Shown here in pieces: positions 41,141 to 52,523 of a DNA stretch of 64,000 nucleotides (positions within the stretch are counted from its first letter, which is position 1; each line of letters starts with the position of its first letter). This stretch comes from Perkinsus marinus ATCC 50983 (taxonomy: Eukaryota > Perkinsozoa > Perkinsida > Perkinsidae), in contig NW_003210279.1 in assembly GCF_000006405.1 (NCBI RefSeq), positions 49,939-113,938 of the forward strand. The letters are read 5' to 3'. Below the pieces are notes generated by a model that saw only the letters and a program-made list of their open reading frames with translations, ran no database searches and was not told where the DNA came from. The position numbers were made by a program, and so were the translations under genes.

Positions 41141-44100
41141 TCAACGTATACATTTCATCAAGCGTAAACCCCAGTAAGCAAGCTTTGACCTGAAGGACGT
41201 AAACATTGCAGCTGCAGCTGCTCCAATGAGCTTACTCCGTTCCCGCGGTGCTCGTCGCGGCTCTCTGGGTGAACTCATGATTGAAACGGTAGAATAACGT
41301 CGCGAGATCCTAGCCGCGGATATACCGGGGTTGGCGTCATAATCCGTATAAGGCAGTAGACGGTCTTGTGCTGACGTGTCTGGAGCTACGGCCCAGAACA
41401 GCACGCCGTAAAGTAGGAACAATATGGCGTACAAGAGGCAGGCCGGGGAGAAGCCAATAACACTGAAGAAGTTTCAGTGCGAAAGACGAAAAATGCCTTC
41501 ACGCCAAGTCTAAATGATTCGTTTCAAGACAAAATAGCGATCTAGTGACCATAAGGATAGCTATGTGAAGTTATGATGAAAGGCAACAATGAGACTCTCA
41601 GTTTTCTAGTCAGAAATGTGCATTTTGGTCCTCTTTTTACAGGACTAAGATGCATATTTTTCTGTCGTAGATCTCGAAATTGACTTGCGCGAACAGAATG
41701 AAAGTTTTGCTTCCTACCAGGTAGTAGATATAACGATGATCTCTCACACGCTATGTGATTCCCCTGAACCGAGCTAGAGAAAGAGCGGTCTCCGGTGGAG
41801 ACTCTCCACACTGTGGAGTCTACAGTGATTACTCTCAGATGAATGACCCACTTACGTACCCAGTGAGCGAACCACCCAGAATGGGTCCCAGGGCTTCTCC
41901 AAGAGAAGCACCGCCGTTGAAGAGAGCTGACACCATATCAATCGCTCCATGGCCCATCTCGGGTGGTATCTGAGAGACTCAAATTTAACCGAGTGCTAGG
42001 CAGGGAACGACGAACCCCTTCAATCATGTAAGGCATGCAAGGGACCCAGCCCCAACTGGAGCCTATGCCTGCCAGACCGAGGGCTATCAATTGCTGCACC
42101 CACGGGTTCGAAGTAACTTTCAGAGTTGGCCCGAGTGTTAGCTGAAGATACAACAGATACGATACAGATCTTCTGACGGGCCGACGAACATTACGAAGGA
42201 AGCTCCCATGACCAGCAGACCGAGCGCCAAGGTGACGTGTTTCGTGAGAAGTGATGTTGTCCTGATCAAAGAACATATGCACGACCCATTGGGGAAAAAA
42301 TCTCCAAGTTTCGTTCACGTCGGACCCGAATCAGCTAAAGTCATGATCACTTCAAACGATATGACGTACTTGGGTATAAGTACTGTAGCTATAGCCATAG
42401 TAACCGATGGGAATGCAAAGAGGAGACCCATGGTAGATGGTGAAACGTCACCCAATACAGCTAAGAAGTGCTCTGAGAGAACCTGGAGAAAGACCCTGGG
42501 AGAGAGGGGAGAAGAGGCAACCTACTGGATCCATGAACCCGAAGGCTGAGCTGACTAGCGCACTGCAGAGAACTGTGATTAGAATATGCCGCATACGGAG
42601 CACCTGACAAGAGCCTCGTAGAACCTAGCTTAACCGCATTTTTGGAAGATTCTAGATTAATGGAGTTATAGATTCTCATTGAAAGTATCACGGATGTGAT
42701 CATGGATCTAAGTTGGAAATGGATAGAACATTGCAGAGAACGGAAACGGGTATGACAAGTGGAGACGAGATGTTCAAAACTCACTTCGCTCACTCCCACG
42801 ACCTTCCGACCACTCTGAGCAGCACCATCACTAGTCGGCAATGAGGCAGCCGGGGGTATCGGAACCCATGTGGCTAGCATCAGCACCTGACATGAATCTT
42901 ATCACAAAGAGCAAGACAATATTAACGTACCATGACACCGAAATGAATAGCCGTGAGTACAATAAAGGAGGTGTGGAATCCACCCACTTGGAATAGGCCA
43001 GCACCTGAGCAAGACCTGTTCAATCCGAATCTCATGCGTGCAGGAGTCACCGATAGTCGGGCCAACGGCAAAACCAACATTCCCTATCAGCTCTTGGAAG
43101 GCGAATATCTTCTCTATATCTCCCGGGAACAACCTGCCCGGGATCCTCGCAGCTGTGATCATAGATACTCCATTCATACTCACCTAGCCATAATCGCAGA
43201 GGTAGCAGAATATGTACAAGCAGCTCCTACGCCTTGAATGGCTCGGAAAGCAAGGAAGCTCCTGAGCGAGCCAAGTTGTAGTTGTGGGGAGTCGATAAGT
43301 GGTAGTTAAGCAACAGCTTCTATAACGTCGCGAAAACTCTAGGAGATAAGGAAGTGGAGTGTAAACCCATAATATTGATCGGGAAACCAGATAGGAGTAA
43401 CAACCAAGGATCACACTTACCAGAGCACCTTGGAGAAGCCAAAGCCAAGTGTGCCAATTGCAACGAATACACCTCCTGCCAAGAGAACGGTGAAGTACCC
43501 CAGTAGTTGAAGGAGGTAGCCAGTGAGAGGCGCCATAATACAGGACGCACACGGCAAGAAAGCGAATACCACTCCAATCGTAGCATCCGTGAGATCTGAC
43601 AATGACGTCCTCTTGGAGGTGAATGGTATTGACGAATCTCTCAAGGGATGTATGGAGGTGGACTACGAATGATACTATACCATTCAAGAACCTATCTACA
43701 GAATGGGGCCATTATGCCAGAGGACTATATCTCTGAGAAATCCACATACAGAATGGGGCCGCTATGCCAGAGTACTATACCACTTAAGATTTCATCTACA
43801 GAATGGGGTCGTTATGCCAGAGGACTATGCCATCCGGGAATCTATTCACCGAATTGGGCTGCTATACCAACGATATGAGACACTACATATGCCAGCGAGG
43901 ACATCAGTTTTGCTCGCGTGTTCATGCAAAGGAAGCACAATAGCGAATAAGAAACTCGATATAGTGATGCGCTTCGAAGAAGGATTCCAACTAAATGACT
44001 GAAGAGAACAATTTCGCCGATGCGAGCACCAAATTTCGCCGGATCACAGCTAGTCAGTACGATGTGGATATGCAGTTTTTCCGTCGCTGAGTGACAGCTC

Positions 44101-44414
44101 CCGCGGTAATACCCTCGCAAGAGTTTAATGTTTCACTGAGACAGTCCCAGGAGTCTAGGCGCATCATAACGTTATCAACCTTATAAGAGTTTCAGACCCC
44201 ATTATTCATAATTTCACTTACCGAGTTCTTGCTTGGCGTAGACTGGAAAGAAAGGAGCAATTTGATATAGTAGAGTTATCGTAACGAAGTAGGCTGTCTG
44301 GCAGAGGACGAGCATCCATCGTCTCTTAGCACGCTGAGCTGATGTCAATCGTGTAGGGGGCGCGTTGTCGAGGAGAGCTCGCCGAATATCAGTGTTCGAG
44401 CTGTTACCATCCAT
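41141..44414 (-). CDS. Major facilitator superfamily transporter, multi-exon
   Basis: The ATG at 44414 opens MDGNSSNTDIRRALLDNAPP, then TM1 (LVLCQTAYFVTITLLYQIAP). After a ~600-nt intron: DATIGVVFAFLPCASCIMAP and GYFTVLLAGGVFVAIGTLGF. Then FRAIQGVGAACTYSATSAIM, a 50-nt intron, LFPGDIEKIFAFQELIGNVG and FAVGPTIG, the classical TM4-TM5 motif of drug:H+ type MFS proteins. Next LVSSAFGFMDP / VLSEHFLAVLGDVSPSTMGL, ALGLAGIGSSWGWVPCMPYM, ALFNGGASLGEALGPILGGS, and TM12 (YAILFLLYGVLFWAVAPDTS) with a cytosolic Arg/Ser-rich tail ending at 41141. Substrate unknown. Short introns are 43-50 nt; the first intron carries minisatellite array 3. Confidence 0.85.
43690..43885 (-). repeat. 50-bp minisatellite array, about 3.5 units (array 3), in an MFS intron
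   Basis: On the plus strand units read AGAATGGGGCCATTATGCCA then GAGGACTATATCTCTGAGAA and ATCCACATAC. The core GGGGC(C)NNTATGCCA is the same as in arrays 1 and 2, but the rest of the unit differs. It lies inside the first intron of the MFS gene. Confidence 0.85.
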
Positions 44415-44984
44415 GACGATTAAAGAAGCAACTTTTAACTGTGAGGTCCAAAACAGTATTACAGCAAGGTGGTCGCCGTTGCGCAAAAGATAGACGGTTA
44501 CTATAAGATAGAGGTATGGTGAATAGCCGGCCGATGAATTCTGAAGTAATAATTTGGGTCGATACAACGTTAGATGTGTTCATTACACACTTCCCACATA
44601 TTGCGTGAATCCTTACACATTATTTATCATTGGGAGACATCATTTTGCCCCCTCTCACTCACATTCAATCCTTTCCTGACATCCAGCGAAATTTGCCCCG
44701 TATCGAGAATGCCATTCATCATCCGAGCCGAGCCAACACTGGAAAATCGTCTACCAGTACCCATACATTCCAAAATAGCTACTCAGACCACACTACGGGT
44801 GTACAAATATCAATTGTAGTCGTGCTAGTAGCATAAACTACATATGAACACTGATAACCATTACTCATCCCAACCGATCTACTAAGACTTCAAACCCAAC
44901 ACAACTACCCTGTTGAAACTAACCCTCTTCAATAGTACACGTAAAGTAAGCCGCCCTCTACGACAACACAGCCTTCTCCAACCA
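44415..44984. other. Spacer between MFS and PHD genes
   Basis: AT-rich with no supportable ORF. It holds the 5' side of the MFS gene and the 3' side of the PHD gene. Confidence 0.6.
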
Positions 44985-47572
44985 TCATCCCTCCTCCAGC
45001 CTGTGTTGACAGCATGAGACCATCGAATACAGCAGAGGTTGGACCTCCTTCTTTTTACGCCGGGATCCGCTCGATGTGCTCCTCAGAAATCGGTCTACCC
45101 GTTTCGGCGCACATACCGCATGATACCGCCTATGACAAGATCTCACATAGCATTTCACCCTAGCATCGCTGCGAACAATCGGTTCCCCACATCCACTGCA
45201 CTGCTGTCTCCTCACATGATAACCACGCCTGATGGACGGACCCGATAAGATCACTCGAAGGTAGCCCTGGGAATCCTTCGTCATCGACACTCCGCTGATT
45301 GACAATCCACACAATAAATGGCACCATCGCTCCGCCGAACCCGACTCCTCCATCATAGGCACCAATACACTCCTTCTAGCAGCATCACACGGACAGAGGG
45401 AACACTTAGGTCGATTAGAAGCCTCTTGAGAGCATGCCAGACAGTGCCCCTTACCAGTATTCCTGTTGTTCCAGCCCAGGAGAGTTCGGCAAGCCTCATG
45501 CAGACATACACCGCAATCAACACACTTGAAAGATGACCCCTCGCAGTCGCTACCACATACTCCACAAGCACGATACGATTCACTCAGAGTCATCTTGAAA
45601 TCCTGTCCGAGCTTTTCCACCTCTCCAACACTCCCATCAGACTCAGCTTCGTCTATCAAACTCTGCAGCATGCTCTCATCCAAAGGTTCATCCGGGATGA
45701 TCCCGAGCCCCTGCAGAAAGTACCCCAGAGTCGCCTCTTGAACTGGTGGGAGCTCCTCAAGAACTTCCTTAATCGTATTCTCGCTCACCAAAGCCGAGGC
45801 CCCGTGCACTAGGATAAAATCACAATACTTCCCCTCAGATTCTATACTCAAATTCGCTGGACTCAACAACTTCCCCTCATCTCCATCGTCAGCAATCCCC
45901 GGCCACCCCGGCAAATTCTGTGGAGACGCCGCAGCCGCCGCTGCTTTCGCCGCCGCCACACTGAGCTGATCCGGCTGGCCTTCGCTGGGAACTTTATCAC
46001 CGTGCAAGGCGTATTCGAGATCTTCCAGGAGTAACAAATGCTCGTACGGCTCCTCTAGAATCCTCCTCCTCACCGACTCTCTCACTACCGCTCCATCAGC
46101 AACTCGTGCAACCTCGACCATTTCATCCTCAGCTACTACTGCTCTCCCGCCATACAGTAGAACGCGCTCAGGAGGCGGTTTAGCAATCACCGGGGAGATA
46201 ACTTCCCTAGTATCACCCTCAGATGCCCCACTCGAATTCGACAGAAAACACCTCACACACAGAGCAATCGCACAAGCCGCTAACGATGCCAAGTGCACCC
46301 TTTCCCACAGTTGACCCTGTCGAGAGCTCAGCTGTCCGCATTTCCTCTCGAGTAAAAACCATATTCTATCCTCAATCGCCTTCGGTATCGTCCCCACTTC
46401 ATCAGAGTCTGACTCCGAATCCTCGCTGCCCGAACTACCACTCTCGCTGGGTTTCTCCATCATGCACAAACACATCAGCTCAAAGGCCGCCAGCTCCACA
46501 CTGTCAACCGTAACCTTATTTCGTATCATCTTCCTCGCCCACTCCGGCACCTTCGCCACTACTTTTCCATTCTCTGTAGCCTCAGTCAGCTGATAATAAA
46601 GATTCGCGACTTGCCCCGATGGAGACTGAGGGTCAACCTCCAATGCACTGATATTGCTCCCACCCCGAGGTTTGTGCTGTAAGCTTTCCAGCTTCCTAAT
46701 ATCAGCTTCTCTCGCCTCCTTGGTGCACTCATCATCACAGTACTGGTCGAAGGTCTCCAAACGCTGTATCGCCCAAGGCAAGGTATCGTCAGCTTGATGA
46801 GAGAGAACCTTCTGTGGCTTAGCATGCACCAAACAGTTCACCACATACCTGAACATACTACAAATCTCATGTGTATGTGAAAGGAGCACACCACGTCCGA
46901 GTTGTATACGCCCACCCTTGTAGACCAAAAATAAGACAACCGGAGGAGTCAAACTGTACAAGTGTCCTCGATAAAAAGCATTGTGTTCTCTAACCATGTG
47001 AAGTTCCTTTACCAAAAATTCCATCGATGCAACAGTCATTGAGCGATGCAGAAGCAAGAGCCGCTTGAGAGATTCAAAACAACCTCACATACCTCAGGGA
47101 GATAATCCGTCCCCGATGCAGGAAGATATGCACATGGTCAACTACATGTGTCGGTGATTTCGAGGAATTTTCAGGAATTTTTCGGAATTTTTCGGAATTT
47201 TTAGGATTTTTTAGGAATTTCTTCCTTCGTTTCGGAAAAGTTTACCTGAATTCATATGTAAAACTGCTATAATAGAAGAGGAAACTCCCAAGTTCAACTG
47301 CGGATAGCCAACACATATTCCTCCAACACTGTCCATCCCCCATTCCCCCTCTACTACCTCCTAGACTCCAACGCCGCCCTCCTGCCCAGCTGCAGTGCAG
47401 CCAGCGTTCTATCACTGCCACTCAGAGTCGACACCGGTGGTCCTAACGCCAACAGCGTCATCATAGACGCCGAACTCTGCGGTGTATTGTGCGGTGTGCT
47501 CGCTGGTGAAGCCTCCGACTTCGCCGGAGACCCAGATGAGCCTTCTTTCAGTCCACCCTGATTTTCACTCAT
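44985..47572 (-). CDS. PHD - zinc knuckle - extended PHD protein (PZP module), chromatin reader
   Basis: Likely histone or nucleosome reader. Two exons: a small first exon from the ATG at 47572 (MSENQGGLKEGSSGSPAKSE ... RRAALESRR) and a large one from about 47080 to the stop at 44985. The large exon has an uncharacterised N-terminal domain (FLVKELHMVREHNAFYRGHL ... TPPVVLFLVYKGGRIQLGRG), an acidic Ser/Glu/Asp stretch (SESGSSGSEDSESDSDEVG), an Ala run and a helical middle. At the C terminus is a PHD finger (CGVCGSDCEGSSFKCVDCGV / CLHEAC), a knuckle (CSLCPCDAA) and an extended PHD (ERWCHLLCGLSISGV ... CSGCGEPIVRSDARVKCYVR, CHRRYHAVCAP). This order is that of BRPF, JADE and AF10 proteins, but no bromodomain or EPL segment is seen. 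The exact acceptor of exon 2 is unresolved. Confidence 0.8.
47129..47345 (+). repeat. Dispersed intronic repeat family 2, copy 2, with an internal GGAATTTTTC tandem run
   Basis: Occupies the intron between the two exons of the PHD gene, antisense to it. It shares TCAACTACATGTGTCGGTGA, GAGGAAACTCC, ACACATATTCCTCCAACACT and CATCCCCCATTC with the DCAF13 intron copy. Between 47160 and 47222 a ~10-bp GGAATTTTTC unit is repeated about six times. Confidence 0.6.
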
Positions 47573-47727
47573 CAGCTCGGCCACCACCGAGTCGTGAACC
47601 CATCGAACCGTGGTGAAGTATCTGACCACAGCCCCCTGACTGATAGATGCTTACCTACTGTGGCTTACCTAGCCGGGGAATAAGGCCTATCCCGGCTGAT
47701 AGCCCGAGTCATACACAGCGACCAACA

Positions 47728-47890
47728 ACTATGAGAACAGAAATAGAAAATATGTTCGCTTCACTCAGCTGAGCTCAGAGGTGTCTACTCACTAATTGTA
47801 GGAGTTCATATACGACTCAGTGTATGAGTGGACAAAAACCAACGAGAATTTCCCAAAAATTTCATAAAGATTTTGTCATATTTTTCCACA
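47728..47890 (-). repeat. Dispersed repeat family 2, copy 3 (inverted)
   Basis: The reverse complement contains TTGGGAAATTCTCGTTGG, AATTAGTGAG and CTCAGCTGAGTGAAGCGAAC followed by ATATTTTCT. These match the DCAF13 intron copy in order. Lies between the PHD gene and DNA primase. Confidence 0.55.
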
Positions 47891-47993
47891 CTGATGAGAG
47901 CCGTCTGGCGATTGTTCGTGTCAGAAAAACACAACAGGAGACGCAGAAATAGAAGCATGCAGGTACTAGTAGTAGTGGTAGTATCAAAACTCC

Positions 47994-50500
47994 ATTTCAA
48001 CATCCCTCTTTTCCCCCAGTATGTCCCTCTCAATTTCGTCAACTGACTTTCTGAAGTATGTCAAGTACCTGCACCAACGGCGTTCCTATAGATCCACCAT
48101 AATTTTTCAGATGGATAACATCCTTCTGAGAGGTCAGATGTACTCGAAACTTTTATACTTCCTCGTGCAATCCAGCGACATTTAAGTATGTTTATGAACT
48201 CTGATGAGCTGATAAATCGTCATAGGGATGTTCAGTATCTACTACTTCAATTCCCCCACTTCGTGGCGCCCGACAAATACTCAGTCCCCTCCACAGGCTA
48301 AATAACCCAACTTACTTCGCCAACGACGTCTGCTTCTCTCCATCATCCTCCTTCCGCGACGCCAATTCCGAGATGAGCTGTGCCACAGTAGGGACACTCG
48401 CCGGGTTGAACGACTCCGGCTTTTCAACGTCTATTATGGGCACGCATACTCTGCCAGTCTTCGGGTGTATGCAGAAAGGCGCTTTCAGCAGATGGTTCAT
48501 CTGTTTAGATACGTTTATATCCAATCTTGGATACGCCATCTCGAGCACGATCTCGTCCAGTAGAACCGAGTTCGAACATCGAGCAGTTAACCACTGCCAC
48601 ACCTGAGTGAAAATATTCCCAACTTCGTGGAAAATGTCGTGAAAAAAGAGCAAAACACATACAGAACGGAAGCTCCGTGAAAAACTATGTGGTTGAGTAT
48701 TCGCCTGAGTCCGAGATCAAAAGGACATATCGCAAGTACAGCTATACCACAATTAACATCAAAATCAGTGTTGAAGTAGTACTAAACCTATTCATCAGCC
48801 CTCACTACCTCCCGACTACTCCTCTTAGACGACAGAAAGCTCTTAGCCTCCCCTCTGCCAACCGGATCAGTCGCTGGTATCACCGTATTCACCACTTTCT
48901 GTAGTAAATTCTTATCTCCGCCCTCGACCATCGGGGCGTCTAAGAGCCTCTGACCCTCAAGCAGGCCGCACTGAACACGCTCCAATAGGACCTACCACCT
49001 TGCCCCACTTCTACTACCTCGGGCATTAGTAGATATTTCCGACATATGTCAATACCTCTCCTCACATGAGGATGCCGCTGTTGAGCAGAGGATCGGATGT
49101 GCTTACACCTACGCCAAACCCTCCAGCGTACACTCAAAATCTAGTTTAACGACCACAACAATCACGAGGCGAAGGACCGCTTCCTCTTGTGAGAACAGAG
49201 GGAGTTCAGCAACCTACAACATCGCCTTGAATTCGAGAAAGCAGTACCTTCCACCGTTCAACAATTGAAGATACTCCGCTACTGCCGACCTCTGCTCATT
49301 GCTAAGCTTCCTCGCTGTCTGCGATAAGAGAATCTTCCGACGACTACAGTAGAAGCCTTCACTGTTCACCTCATCACACACCCAACAATGAACGCCTCTT
49401 CGGCCGCTGAATACGAACAGGATATGCTTGAAGCCAAAGTCGTCTCTAAGAGCTCTGTTCAATATCTTCACAGCGCAGGCAATGAATGTCCAGCATAGCT
49501 TGCATATCTACACAGCGACACAAACTGGTCAGTGTGAATGCTCATTTCAGTTGTGATATGGTAATAGGACCATATCCTTAAGTGTCGCCTACACTAGAAC
49601 CTTTGCAACAGTTTCGAACGTCATCGTAATCATCCATATCAATATCAAACACCAACTCCCTCTGCTGAGGTTGGAACCCTCCACCTGTATAAGGCCTCAC
49701 TCCCTGCGATGAGTTCAACCGCTGCACTCACCACTGCCGCCAGTGAGGCCAAACTGCTGGTAATGGGTGGGCGGAATATTGAATACCGCACCAATGTCAA
49801 TCTGATGGGAATACCAGGATATAGCAGCGTAGGATAATACCCTCATAGACACGAGACTAATCTCACGAGTGAACCCTATGCCAAAGCACGCGAAGAACGC
49901 ATGCGGATGATAAAGATGCGCCGAGAGTGAAGGCTACTTTATCCGGCACTCGATCTAGTAAGGCCTTCCTGAAATCATGTTGACCATGGAATGACAGATA
50001 TCGGCAGTAGATATCCCCAGGCAGTGTGAAGGAGAACTCCCGCCGGAACAAAAAACCCTGACAGAACAAAATAAACGGGTTGACAACTACACCACGAGCA
50101 TTTCAAAGATGCCGAGGTGTCTGAGGAGTAAGACGACTTTTAGTTCAATGCTATCGTTAGAAGATCGACGAGACCCTCAACCCACAGCAGAAATGCTATC
50201 ATAAACATGTGCTTATGCGACTCTAGTCACTAGAGGCGATGCCACATACTGCTACCGATGAAGGGCAATAAACGGTTCCCCTCAGAGTGATGAATCCCAC
50301 ACACATATATTACCCCCTTATCAGCAGCCACTTTACCGCCCGGCCCATCCTCCCGATAAGAAAGCCATCTGCAGAAGTCTCGAGAGGGGAAGAGCCTTTC
50401 ATAATAGATCCTCAGAGCCTCTGGCGTGACCTCCGCAGACTGATGAAATGATCGACGTTAGAGTAAAGTTTTCCAGTGATACCTGCACAGAGTTAGCCAT
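47994..50500 (-). CDS. PRIM1: DNA primase small (catalytic) subunit, multi-exon
   Basis: Makes RNA primers in the Pol alpha-primase complex. A tiny first exon from the ATG at 50500 (MANSVQ) precedes exon 2 at 50439 ([20 protein letters not shown]). Then [20 protein letters not shown] (about 50060-49925); the metal-binding block [20 protein letters not shown] near 49650-49600 with the catalytic D-x-D; and [20 protein letters not shown] with [11 protein letters not shown] near 49480-49370. The C-terminal block [20 protein letters not shown] plus [12 protein letters not shown] lies at 48560-48430. The last exon is [20 protein letters not shown], ending MEF at 47994. All primase signature blocks are present, so it looks functional. 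Not every junction between 49925 and 48650 was resolved. Confidence 0.92.
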
Positions 50501-51730
50501 CCCAGCGTCGTTCTCGGTGAGGGCCTGACACGAATACGGAGGACAATAAAGATGATGTAGTGGAGTACCTTGGACATGTATGGTTTCCCAGGAAGCTATA
50601 CGACTGCAAAATCACACTATACTAATTGAACACTGCTCAACACTTAGCATAAACAATCTTGAGAAAATACGACATACATGGGCTGAGCTCTGAAGCGAGC
50701 TTAGGACGCTTCCACTGCAGTCTCGGATAGATGAGAACCTCATATTATCGAGCAAGGCGCGTCTCAATTCGCTAACGAGGATAGAAAGTCGAACGCCTCC
50801 CCTGTCCATAACAAGCCTCGGGATAGACCGAAACACACGTGGCTGCCCAGCCAAGTGGCCAATCACCTCAATTCTCAACCTGGCTAATCTACTGTCATTC
50901 CGATGCCCTAGAAAGACTCCCAGACAGATGGTCAGGTGAGATGAATGAACAGGGTAGTGACAGTGGTCCTACGCGGCATGGTCTCTGAAGGGTCTCTGGA
51001 GGTGTAAGTGAAGGCGTGGAGCTGGTGACTCAGTCCCAGCGTGGAACATAGCATAGCTAGTTATGGTTCTCGAATTAGCAGACGAAGTAAGAAATCACAC
51101 TTATTCGTTTATACGCGGCTATACTACAAACATACCAAACTTTGAATCTGAAATCCTGCAAATCTGATGCCCCTAATTTTACACATGGCATATATCCCGA
51201 ATCATGAGACTAAATTACTAGACGGAAAACTGTTAACCTGAGTGCAGGAAATAATAGAATCATTAATAAATCGTCTTCATTATCGCTTACTCAATAAAAT
51301 ATACGTATACGTATAATTTTATACGTATACGTTGTACAGAGCTGGCTCTGACACCTCCTCACTCATCGTGATCTGTTGAGGGATGTTCCTGAACCTGCCA
51401 GAGAACATATTAGCATCCCTTGACTGACAGTACACGGTAGTGGTGCTCATGATCTGATAACGCCCACGAGTAGTACATCGATCGATTTACATAGCTATGA
51501 TTATTCTAGCGATAATGTGCAATAGGAGTGACTTGACGAGCTACCCAACGTATATTTAAGAAGTACTAAAAGCATTTCACAACCTTTAACTTGAGGCGTT
51601 GAGGTTTTAGGCGCAATTTAATCTTTTAAAACCGGTCAAATATTCCTTCTAACATTGATAACTACATGATAAATGACAACTATTGATAAGCAGCGCTACA
51701 AGGGAAATTGTCGCTAGCATGGTACTTGCC

Positions 51731-51777
51731 GGGTACACGAAATCACAGTCGATGATCAGCTGTGATTTTGTGTACCC
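51731..51777. repeat. Hairpin, 18-nt arms
   Basis: GGGTACACGAAATCACAG and its complement with one mismatch around an 11-nt centre (TCGATGATCAG). Confidence 0.9.
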
Positions 51778-51848
51778 TGTCCCCCTTATCTCATATTCGT
51801 TGTTAGTCTCCTAGCCCACACCACCCTTTACAGTCGTTCCGAGTCGGG

Positions 51849-51922
51849 CTCTGACAGCTTAACGGTGTCAGTGCTCAATGTATGGCCACCGGTGATCGCG
51901 GGTTCGAATCCCGGACAAGGCA
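51849..51922 (+). pseudogene. tRNA-like sequence, probably pseudogene
   Basis: Has a T arm (CGGGTTCGAATCCCG) and a 3' end like ACAAGGCA, but I find no 5' acceptor strand that pairs with it and no regular anticodon arm. Only a relic is supportable. Confidence 0.35.
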
Positions 51923-51984
51923 TATCGAATTGTGTTGGGTATTTGTCTATTACATCTACAGTAGGTCCTCTATCTCAACAAGTC

Positions 51985-52038
51985 GTCCCGCATCCATTAT
52001 TCAACACTAGACTAGTGTTGAATAATGGATGCAGGGAC
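51985..52038. repeat. Near-perfect loopless hairpin, 26-nt arms
   Basis: GTCCCGCATCCATTATTCAA continuing CACTAG, then a single A and the complementary arm. One base insertion is the only defect. Extrusion or fold-back transcripts are possible. Confidence 0.92.
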
Positions 52039-52523
52039 TAGTGTCACTAGTCGACCAAGCTGTGTCTGCTCAACGTGCCTTGCTTGTGATGATTTATGTA
52101 CGATAGTTGAAATAGCTACAATGTCAGTCTTTTACTATGAGCTCCTCGCAAAACGTATAGGCGCATAGCTTACGCTATCGAATCGATGAAATTCGACTCC
52201 CATGGGATGCAGTAATGACAGTCACGTACGGCGACACAGCAATGTGTCACGTAACGTGTCGTGCATGGCATGCGTGACGACACAGTGTTTCGAGAGCACG
52301 TGACGTCATTTGCACTCGAGTAAAAGTATTACAGCGGGATTCCGCTCCAATTTGTACATATTTCGAATCTTAATTTTTCGTCCATATTGTTTTGCGGGCT
52401 CTACTTCTTTTCCCTCTGTAGACAGCGCACAAAAAGTCGTTTTTTGACCTTTTCACATTTCCTGTGAATATGTCTGTAGTATTTTCCATTCGGTGACTGT
52501 GCCCTCATCCTTCTCTTGTTTTC

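Larger units (their letters stand above)
50501..52523. other. 2-kb hairpin-rich spacer upstream of the copper ATPase
   Basis: No protein gene seen. It contains an ATACGTATAC palindrome (51301-51332), two strong hairpins (51731-51777, 51985-52038), a tRNA-like sequence (about 51849-51922) and GTGACG/CGTCAC-rich sequence at 52215-52310. Confidence 0.6.
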
